From: JAFGVL01 sp964546015
Lineage (GTDB): Bacteria > Bacteroidota > Bacteroidia > Bacteroidales > Paludibacteraceae
Direction: 5' to 3'
Assembly: GCA_964546015.1 (NCBI GenBank)
Contig: CAZJHO010000005.1
Span: 1 to 64,000 of the forward strand
Length of the DNA stretch: 64,000 nt
This document shows, in pieces, positions 54,049-60,916 of this stretch. The translations under genes and the position numbers were made by a program. Each line of letters starts with the position of its first letter. Position 1 is the stretch's first letter. The notes beneath the pieces are model-generated. The model ran no database searches. It saw only the letters and a list, made by a program, of their open reading frames with translations, and was not told the origin of the DNA.

Positions 54049-54076
54049 AAAGACCCTACAAAGTTAGGGTCTTTTT
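54049..54076 (+). terminator. Rho-independent terminator upstream of nadA
   Basis: AAAGACCCTA (54049-54058) pairs with TAGGGTCTTT (54065-54074) around a 6-nt loop, followed by T residues. It implies transcription entering from the left, where the only frame is the 43-codon ORF. Confidence 0.85.
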
Positions 54077-54099
54077 ATTATTTTTAGTCAAAAAGAGCG

Positions 54100-54107
54100 T
54101 ATCTTTG
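54100..54107 (+). promoter_or_regulatory. Promoter -7 element for nadA
   Basis: TATCTTTG fits TAnnTTTG, 22 bp upstream of the nadA ATG. Confidence 0.6.
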
Positions 54108-54129
54108 CATAGAGATTTTTTATTTTTTT

Positions 54130-55101
54130 ATGTCAGTAGATTTAGTGTTTGGTTATGTAAACGAACCAATTCCTGAAAATATTAACTTACCAGAGTCAAT
54201 TCGTACTTTGTGTAAAGAAAAAAATGCTGTAATAATGGCTCATTATTACCAACCAGGTCAAATACAAGATATTGCAGATTATGTTGGTGATAGTTTAGCA
54301 TTGGCACAATGGGCAAAAAATACGGATGCTGATATTATTGTGCTTTGTGGCGTACATTTTATGGCTGAAACAGCTAAAATCCTTTCACCCGAAAAAAAGG
54401 TATTAATACCTGACTTGAATGCCGGTTGTTCGTTAGCAGATAGTTGTCCTGCCGATAAATTTGAAGAATTTGTAAAAGCACATCCTGATTATACGGTTAT
54501 TTCGTATGTAAATACAACAGCTGCAGTAAAAGCATTGACGGATGTGGTAGTAACTTCGACTAATGCAAAAAAAATTGTAGATCAGTTTCCACCAGACGCT
54601 AAACTAATTTTTGGTCCTGACAGAAATTTGGGTGATTATATTAATAGTGTAACAGGGCGTAGTATGTTGCTTTGGGATGGAGCTTGTCATGTACACGAAC
54701 AATTTTCTCTCGAAAAAATATTGGAACTAAAAAAACAATATCCTGAAGCATTAGTGTTAGCTCATCCTGAATGTAAAAAGCCTATTTTAATAATTGCAGA
54801 CCATATAGGTAGCACGCAAGCTTTGTTAAATTTTACGGTTTCTTCAAACAAAACGCAGTTTATTGTGGTTACCGAAAGCGGTATTATTCATGAAATGCGT
54901 AAAAAAAATCCTAATAAAGAATTTATTCCTGCCCCTCCTATCGACAGTTCATGCGGATGCAACGAGTGCAATTTTATGCGTTTAAATACGCTTGAAAAGC
55001 TATATAATTGTCTTAAATATGAGCAACCAGAAATAACAATCGATGAAAACCTTCGAATAAAGGCTGAAAAATCAATTTTACGGATGTTGGGAATGAGTTG
55101 A
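54130..55101 (+). CDS. nadA: Quinolinate synthase NadA
   Basis: The 323-residue iron-sulfur enzyme has the motif AVIMAHYYQPGQIQDIADYVGDSL. The three expected cluster cysteines are in VLCGVHFMAETAKIL (about 73), LAHPECKKPI (about 214) and SCGCNECNFMRLNTLEKL (274-279 region). It condenses iminoaspartate with dihydroxyacetone phosphate to quinolinate for NAD synthesis. nadB and nadC are not in the window. It has its own promoter and ends 3 bp from the stop of the convergent rpoN gene. Confidence 0.97.
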   Translation: MSVDLVFGYVNEPIPENINLPESIRTLCKEKNAVIMAHYYQPGQIQDIADYVGDSLALAQWAKNTDADIIVLCGVHFMAETAKILSPEKKVLIPDLNAGCSLADSCPADKFEEFVKAHPDYTVISYVNTTAAVKALTDVVVTSTNAKKIVDQFPPDAKLIFGPDRNLGDYINSVTGRSMLLWDGACHVHEQFSLEKILELKKQYPEALVLAHPECKKPILIIADHIGSTQALLNFTVSSNKTQFIVVTESGIIHEMRKKNPNKEFIPAPPIDSSCGCNECNFMRLNTLEKLYNCLKYEQPEITIDENLRIKAEKSILRMLGMS

Positions 55102-55104
55102 TTT

Positions 55105-56547
55105 TTATATTTCTTTTCGTAATCGGGCTACCGGGATATCTAATTGTTCACGGTATTTGGCAACAGTTCGGCGGGCAATTATATATCCTTTTTGTTGTAG
55201 TATTTTGGCAAGCTGCTCATCTGTAATAGGTTTTTTCTTATTTTCATTATTAATACATTCTTGTAAAATACTTTTTATTTCGCGCGAAGAAACTTCTTCA
55301 CCACTATCGGTGTACATAGATTCGGAAAAGAAATATTTTACCGGATAAATACCGAATTCTGTTTGCGCATATTTGCTGTTGCTTACCCGTGAAATGGTTG
55401 AAACATCGAAACCTGTAATATCTGATATATCTTTTAAAATCATAGGTTTTAGTGAAACTTCATCTCCTTTTACAAAAAATTCACGCTGAAATTGTGCAAT
55501 AGCAGTCATTGTTACCAACAATGTATTATATCGTTGTTTGATAGCATCGATAAAAAATCGGGCAGAATCAAGTTTTTGTTTTACAAACAAAACAGCATCT
55601 TTCATAGCTTTGTTTTGTTTGTTGCACGAATAATCCGAAAACATTTCTTTGTAAACATTGCTGATACGAAGTTCCGGAATATTTTTATTGTTGAGCGACA
55701 CAACCGGTTCTCCATTCTCGATTTCAACAATAAAATCAGGAATAATTTGTTGCATGCTTCTTTCCATTATTGTTCCCCATGCATTTCCCGGCTTAGGGTT
55801 CAATTTCATTATTTCAGATGATGCAGCTTTTAGATCGGTTTCTGTGATGGATAATTTATTAATTATTTTTTCAAAATGATGTTTGCTGAATTCTTCAAAA
55901 CATTCGTTAATAATTTTCGTGGCTAAGCTTACATTTAGAGTTTGTTCGCGTCGTTCTATTTGTAAGCGTAAACACTCTTGTAAATTTCGCGCGGCAATAC
56001 CCGGCGGATCGAAATCCTGTACAACGGCAAGTAAATCATACATTTTTTTGTCGCTGACTTCAATTCCTAATTGAAAGGCTATATCATCGGTCATAGCTTC
56101 AATTTCGCGTCTCAAATAACCTTCATCATCGATGTTTCCTATGATATATTCAGCTAATTGTTGATCGTTTTCATTCAAATCGCATTGATAAAGTTGTTCT
56201 ATCAGATATTCATGAAAAGACATTCCAACCGAGAAAGGAATGTCTTCCCTTTTATCATCTTTAGAAGTGTTATTTGCTTGTAATTTGTAGTCCGGAATGT
56301 CATCATCCTGCATATATTCATCCAAATCAATATCGTCATTGTTTCCACTATCCGGATTTTCTTCAAATTCATTTTCATCATCAGCGGAAATATCTTCCGG
56401 TCCTTCTTCTAAAGCCGGATTTTCTTCAATTTCTTGGCGTATGCGTTCTTCCAACTCGATAGTAGGTATTTCGAGCAGTTTTATAACTTGAATTTGTTGT
56501 GGCGATAGTTTTTGTTGTAATCGTTGTTGCAGGCTTTGGTTAAGCAT
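55105..56547 (-). CDS. rpoN: RNA polymerase sigma-54 factor
   Basis: The 480-residue sigma-54 has the Gln/Leu-rich region I (MLNQSLQQRLQQKLSPQQIQVIKLLEIPTIELEERI, activator contact). The acidic region II follows (residues about 50-90, rich in Asp/Glu). The core-binding domain has DFDPPGIAARNLQECLRLQ, the helix-turn-helix segment VSTISRVSNSKYAQTEFGIYPVKYFF, and the C-terminal RpoN box ARRTVAKYRE (about 458-467). It directs activator-dependent transcription from -24/-12 promoters. It follows the nucleoside kinase gene by 15 bp and is probably cotranscribed. Confidence 0.97.
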   Translation of the reverse strand: MLNQSLQQRLQQKLSPQQIQVIKLLEIPTIELEERIRQEIEENPALEEGPEDISADDENEFEENPDSGNNDDIDLDEYMQDDDIPDYKLQANNTSKDDKREDIPFSVGMSFHEYLIEQLYQCDLNENDQQLAEYIIGNIDDEGYLRREIEAMTDDIAFQLGIEVSDKKMYDLLAVVQDFDPPGIAARNLQECLRLQIERREQTLNVSLATKIINECFEEFSKHHFEKIINKLSITETDLKAASSEIMKLNPKPGNAWGTIMERSMQQIIPDFIVEIENGEPVVSLNNKNIPELRISNVYKEMFSDYSCNKQNKAMKDAVLFVKQKLDSARFFIDAIKQRYNTLLVTMTAIAQFQREFFVKGDEVSLKPMILKDISDITGFDVSTISRVSNSKYAQTEFGIYPVKYFFSESMYTDSGEEVSSREIKSILQECINNENKKKPITDEQLAKILQQKGYIIARRTVAKYREQLDIPVARLRKEI

Positions 56548-56562
56548 AACTTTATCATCAAA

Positions 56563-58230
56563 TTAATAACGGAAACTACTTCCTCCCAAAAATTCTCGTA
56601 AGAGGGATGTAGGAGGAATTTCTCTATCATAAATAGGGGTGAAGTACCTTAAAAATTTCAGTAAACGATTTGCTTCGGTAAATTGTTTGCTATTGCGTGG
56701 CACATCCGATAAAATTGGTTCTGCATATTTTTTAAGGACGGCGATTTCGAAAATCAGTGCTGAGTTAAACATTACATCAGCATTTTCTTGAAAGGGAAAA
56801 ATCCATTTATCTTCTCCATGTCTTACACTTTGCCAACGCGAAATAGTGTCTTGTGCCGTATATCCGCGGTACCGGAAATCACGAACGATTCGGCGCAACA
56901 ATCGATTATCGGTTGTCGGTATCCAGTTATGGTTATCCAACGAAATAGTTGTAAGAGCAGACACATAGATCGTAAACTTTGTTTCGTCCGGAATATTGGG
57001 CGTTAGTTTCGGGTTCAGAGCATGTATCCCTTCAAGCAAAACGATATTATTTTTTCCAAGTGTTACTTTTTCGCCTTTAAAAGAGCGTTTCCCTGTTTCG
57101 AAACTAAATGTTGGTAATACGACTTCTTGTCCGTCAAGAAGTTCTTTTAGTTGTTTGTTGAAAAAAGGGATGTCCAGTGCATAAAGTGATTCGAAATCAT
57201 ATTCACCGTTTTTATCGAGTGGTGTTTTTTCTCTATCGACAAAATAATTGTCAAGCGAAATAATTAATGGTTGTATTCCCATAGCCATTAGTTGTATGGA
57301 AAGTCGTTTACTAAATGTTGTTTTTCCCGATGAAGAAGGCCCGGAAACCAATATAAATCGTTTCTGATCAATATTATGTTTTATTTGGTCGGCTATACCG
57401 GCTATCTTTTTTTCGTGTAAAGCTTCGGCTATTTTAATCAAATTATGCGCTTTTTTTTGTTTATAAGCAAGGTTAAAATCTCCTACATTGCTGATTCCCA
57501 TAATTTCATTCCAAGCAATATATTCTTTAAAGATTTCGTACATTTTAGGTTGTGGTACAAGTTCTTCCAATTCATCTGGATTCGAACGGGCAGGTGTACG
57601 CATTAAAACTCCATCATAAAAAGGAATGAGGTCGAATACTTTTAAATATCCTGTACTTGGCACCAAAGGACTGTTATAATAATCAAAATAGCCATCCAGC
57701 TCATAGTATTCAATATATGGTTGGTTAATGGTTTCCAACAACACAACCTTGTCCATTTCTTGTCTTTTGCGAAATAGCTCAATAGCCTCTTCTCCGGATT
57801 TTTCGTGTCGGATAATAGGTAAATTTTGATTGATAATTTCTATCATTCTTTCCTTGATTTGTAATACAATCTCGGATGTAAGCTCAGTATTGAGTTTTTT
57901 TATTTTGCAAAAATAGCCTTTAGATAAAGGATGTTCAATGTGTAATTGCGCTTCAGGGAAAAGATCTTTTAAAGCTTTGGACAATATCATTGACAATGAG
58001 CGAATAAATACTCGTGTGCCGGATGAACTTTCAACCCCAATAAAATCGATTGTTTTTGGTTTATATAATTCGAAATCAAGGCTTACTGATTTGTAATTTG
58101 CAACTGCAGAAACAATATGTTTTTTGTTCGGGACATCAAGGTCATTTAATATTTCTAATAAGCTGATTCCTGCCGGATATTCATATTTTTTACCGGTTCT
58201 TTCGTAGTGAATAATAATTTTTTTAGCCAT
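56563..58230 (-). CDS. TGS-domain nucleoside (uridine-type) kinase
   Basis: The 555-residue fusion is characteristic of Bacteroidota. An N-terminal TGS-like domain (IIIHYERTGKKYEYPAGISLLEIL) is followed by a threonyl-tRNA-synthetase second-additional-domain-like part (LHIEHPLSKGYFCKI). The C-terminal P-loop kinase resembles uridine kinase/phosphoribulokinase: FILVSGPSSSGKTTFSKRL (P-loop about 296-304), IISLDNYFVDREKTP, YDFESLYALDIPFFN and IVLLEGIHALNPKL. It probably phosphorylates a nucleoside, but the substrate is unproven. It is cotranscribed with rpoN. Confidence 0.9.
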   Translation of the reverse strand: MAKKIIIHYERTGKKYEYPAGISLLEILNDLDVPNKKHIVSAVANYKSVSLDFELYKPKTIDFIGVESSSGTRVFIRSLSMILSKALKDLFPEAQLHIEHPLSKGYFCKIKKLNTELTSEIVLQIKERMIEIINQNLPIIRHEKSGEEAIELFRKRQEMDKVVLLETINQPYIEYYELDGYFDYYNSPLVPSTGYLKVFDLIPFYDGVLMRTPARSNPDELEELVPQPKMYEIFKEYIAWNEIMGISNVGDFNLAYKQKKAHNLIKIAEALHEKKIAGIADQIKHNIDQKRFILVSGPSSSGKTTFSKRLSIQLMAMGIQPLIISLDNYFVDREKTPLDKNGEYDFESLYALDIPFFNKQLKELLDGQEVVLPTFSFETGKRSFKGEKVTLGKNNIVLLEGIHALNPKLTPNIPDETKFTIYVSALTTISLDNHNWIPTTDNRLLRRIVRDFRYRGYTAQDTISRWQSVRHGEDKWIFPFQENADVMFNSALIFEIAVLKKYAEPILSDVPRNSKQFTEANRLLKFLRYFTPIYDREIPPTSLLREFLGGSSFRY

Positions 58231-58254
58231 AAGATCATTGTTTGAACATCTTTA

Positions 58255-58262
58255 CAAATATA
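58255..58262 (-). promoter_or_regulatory. Promoter -7 element for the nucleoside kinase-rpoN operon
   Basis: Minus-strand TATATTTG fits TAnnTTTG, 24 bp upstream of the ATG at 58230. Confidence 0.5.
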
Positions 58263-58383
58263 AGAATTTCGAACTAATTTTTCAATCTCAAGAACGAAAT
58301 TAATTAAGGGTTTTTACTGTTATTTCAAAAAAAGTTGCACAAATAAAAATTACTTTTTTTAAAATTAGAATTTGCAAAGAACT

Positions 58384-58446
58384 AAAAAAAGCAGAGTACC
58401 AAAATATATTTCTAGCCAACTTCAGCTACAAATATTCTGATACTCT
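58384..58446 (-). terminator. Rho-independent terminator of gpmI
   Basis: On the minus strand AGAGTAtcagAATATTT pairs with AAATATatttTggTACTCT, an interrupted long stem, followed by a run of seven T. It lies about 42 bp after the gpmI stop. Confidence 0.7.
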
Positions 58447-58487
58447 ACATCCTGATTTACAAATTATAAAATGGAAATCTAACTTTT

Positions 58488-60008
58488 TTAATTAATTAAG
58501 AATTTTCCTGTCATTTCACTTGGTTGAGATATATTCATTATTTTGCAAATTGATGGTGCCACATCAGCAAGTATTCCGTCCGAAACTTTGGCATTTTTGT
58601 TTTCCGAAACATATACGAACGGTACCGGATTAAGTGAATGTGCTGTGTTTGGCGAACCGTCATTGTTGAGTATGTGGTCGGCATTACCATGGTCTGCAAT
58701 GATTATGGCTTCATATCCTTTTGCTTTGGCTGCTTCGATGGTTTGTTTCAAGCAAGCATCTACTGCAATTACGGCTTTTTCTACCGCTTCGTAAATTCCG
58801 GTATGACCAACCATATCGCCATTGGCATAATTTACCACAATGAAATCAAATTTTTGGGTATTGATAGCTTTAACTAATGCATCGGTTATTTCGTATGCAC
58901 TCATTTCCGGTTTCAAGTCGTAAGTAGCTACTCTTGGCGATGGTATTAAAATACGCTCTTCGCCTTCGAATGGTTTTTCTCTCCCGCCGTTAAAAAAGAA
59001 TGTTACATGTGCATATTTTTCGGTTTCAGCAATGTGTAATTGTTTTTTCCCAAGTTTTGAAAGATATTCTCCTAAAGTGTTTTTTACATTTTCTTTATCA
59101 AAAAATACATGTATGCCTTTAAAGGTAGGATCGTAAGGAGTCATGGTAAAGAATTGCAGATTAGGGATAACCTTCATGCCTTGTTCCGGCACATCAAATT
59201 GAGAAAGTACTTCGGTTAATTCTTTGGCGCGGTCGTTACGGTAGTTGAAGAAAACAACCACATCACCTTCTTCGATTTTTGCTACCGGATTTCCGGCTGT
59301 GTCCACATGTACAATTGGTTTGATAAACTCATCTGTAACACCCTCTGCATAAGATTCTTGCATAGCTTGTACCATATTGGACGAAGCTTTCCCTTCACCT
59401 TTGGTAAGCAGATTATAAGCTTCTTTTACGCGTTCCCAGCGTTTGTCGCGATCCATAGCATAATAGCGACCAATAATAGACGCAATTTGTCCGCCTGTGG
59501 TAGCAAGGTGTTTTTCTAATTGTTCGATAAATCCTTTTCCGCTTTTGGGATCGGTATCACGCCCGTCCATAAAACAGTGTACAAATGATTGGCTTATGCC
59601 GTATTCTTTCGAAATATCGGTTAGTTTTAATAAATGCTCTAAAGAACTATGTACTCCGCCATCTGAAACTAATCCTAAAAAATGAATTTTTTTATTGTTT
59701 TTTTTGGCGTAAGTATATGCTTTGATAATTGCCGGATTTTGCCTGATAGTATTTTCACGACATGCTTTGTTTATTTTTACCAAATCTTGATAAAGTACAC
59801 GCCCGGCACCGATGTTAAGGTGTCCTACTTCGGAGTTCCCCATTTGTCCGTCGGGTAAACCTACATTTTCGCCAGAAGCTTGTAATTGTGAGTGAGGATA
59901 AGTAGCCAACAAATAGTCCCAGTAAGGAGTAGGTGTAGAGTAAATAACATCTGATTTTGTACGGTTGCCGATCCCCCAACCATCGCAGATTACTAAGATT
60001 GCTTTCAT
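58488..60008 (-). CDS. gpmI: 2,3-bisphosphoglycerate-independent phosphoglycerate mutase
   Basis: The 506-residue alkaline-phosphatase-superfamily enzyme begins AILVICDGWGIGNRTKSD with a metal-binding Asp. The phosphoserine nucleophile is Ser59 in MGNSEVGHLNIGAGRV. HCFMDGRDTDPKSG, GRYYAMDRDKRWERV and FFNYRNDRAKELTEVL contribute substrate and metal residues. The C-terminal part has VVNYANGDMVGHTG and AIIIADHGNADH. It interconverts 3- and 2-phosphoglycerate in glycolysis. It stands alone with its own promoter and terminator. Confidence 0.97.
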   Translation of the reverse strand: MKAILVICDGWGIGNRTKSDVIYSTPTPYWDYLLATYPHSQLQASGENVGLPDGQMGNSEVGHLNIGAGRVLYQDLVKINKACRENTIRQNPAIIKAYTYAKKNNKKIHFLGLVSDGGVHSSLEHLLKLTDISKEYGISQSFVHCFMDGRDTDPKSGKGFIEQLEKHLATTGGQIASIIGRYYAMDRDKRWERVKEAYNLLTKGEGKASSNMVQAMQESYAEGVTDEFIKPIVHVDTAGNPVAKIEEGDVVVFFNYRNDRAKELTEVLSQFDVPEQGMKVIPNLQFFTMTPYDPTFKGIHVFFDKENVKNTLGEYLSKLGKKQLHIAETEKYAHVTFFFNGGREKPFEGEERILIPSPRVATYDLKPEMSAYEITDALVKAINTQKFDFIVVNYANGDMVGHTGIYEAVEKAVIAVDACLKQTIEAAKAKGYEAIIIADHGNADHILNNDGSPNTAHSLNPVPFVYVSENKNAKVSDGILADVAPSICKIMNISQPSEMTGKFLIN

Positions 60009-60037
60009 TTTGTTTTATATGTTTGTAAAAAGAAATG

Positions 60038-60045
60038 CAAAGTTA
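60038..60045 (-). promoter_or_regulatory. Promoter -7 element for gpmI
   Basis: Minus-strand TAACTTTG fits TAnnTTTG, 29 bp upstream of the gpmI ATG. Confidence 0.5.
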
Positions 60046-60062
60046 CAGAATATATTCAAAAA

Positions 60063-60091
60063 AATTCCTACTTGAGTTTGTTCAAGTAGGA
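60063..60091 (-). terminator. Rho-independent terminator of the 60116 gene
   Basis: TCCTACTTGA pairs with TCAAGTAGGA around a 6-nt loop. On the minus strand T-rich sequence follows, 25 bp after the gene's stop. Confidence 0.8.
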
Positions 60092-60115
60092 GTTTAAGTT
60101 TTTTTGAGTATGAAT

Positions 60116-60745
60116 TTATCCTTTTTTAGGACGAATAGCAATATAGAATAACATTGTACGAGTTGTCTCTGGAGTTCTTTTATCGTGGTATTCAATTTCA
60201 CGAATAGGATAATTAGTATCCAACTCAAAGTCTGATTTAGGTAGCCATTTTTGATAGATGTGTTTTTCCATTTTCAATACGGCTGGCCCCCAAGAGCGCT
60301 CGTCATCTACTTCGATTGGGAAAACAGCAAATGTTGTTGGTGGAATTTCAAATGACTTTAAACCAATAGGCACATTACTGAAATCGTTTACTATATCACC
60401 AAATACATACTCCCATGTGTTTTCAGATTCTGAAGCCAAACGAAGGGCAATAAAACTGTGTTCTTCTTTTTTGTTGGTAATTACTCCTCTTTCTTTCATT
60501 AATTTATATTCTTTCCAAAGCAAAAGGTCATCTTGTAGGAAAGTTTTTTTTGATGTTTTAGTTGAAATTCCAACTACATAAAGAGGGTTTTTTAATGTAA
60601 TTATTTTAGGCTTCGGATACTTTTTCGGTCCTAAAGTATAATACAACAATAAAACCACAAATAAAGTAGGGAAGAAAATCGCCGCACCAATGTTTAAATA
60701 ATGGTTGATTTGAGTTGCTGCCAAAAAGGTAAATAATAGATTCAT
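60116..60745 (-). CDS. Membrane-anchored GyrI-like (effector-binding) domain protein
   Basis: The start is the ATG at 60745 (MNLLFTFLAATQ); the frame reaches 60751 only through a TTG. The 209-residue protein has one or two N-terminal hydrophobic segments (residues about 1-12 and 20-37). Its cytoplasmic or soluble domain ends in the pattern of AraC-effector-binding/GyrI-like domains: FEIPPTTFAVFPIEVDDERSWGPAVLKMEKHIYQKWLPKSDFEL, then REIEYHDKRT and MLFYIAIRPK. No DNA-binding domain is present. It may bind a small hydrophobic ligand. It is monocistronic. Confidence 0.75.
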   Translation of the reverse strand: MNLLFTFLAATQINHYLNIGAAIFFPTLFVVLLLYYTLGPKKYPKPKIITLKNPLYVVGISTKTSKKTFLQDDLLLWKEYKLMKERGVITNKKEEHSFIALRLASESENTWEYVFGDIVNDFSNVPIGLKSFEIPPTTFAVFPIEVDDERSWGPAVLKMEKHIYQKWLPKSDFELDTNYPIREIEYHDKRTPETTRTMLFYIAIRPKKG

Positions 60746-60793
60746 AAGCAAAAGTTTAAGAGGTTAATACTAAAAATACCACTTAGTTGGAGA

Positions 60794-60801
60794 CAAATAT
60801 A
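60794..60801 (-). promoter_or_regulatory. Promoter -7 element for the GyrI-like gene
   Basis: Minus-strand TATATTTG fits TAnnTTTG, 48 bp upstream of the ATG at 60745. Confidence 0.45.
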
Positions 60802-60916
60802 TGAAAAAAGAATTAAAATCCAATATTAAAAAAAAAAAACGAGTAATTAAATGAAATAGAAATAATTAAAAATACAAATAAGGTTTAATTAAAAGATTTT
60901 CGGCCTAAAAAAAGCG

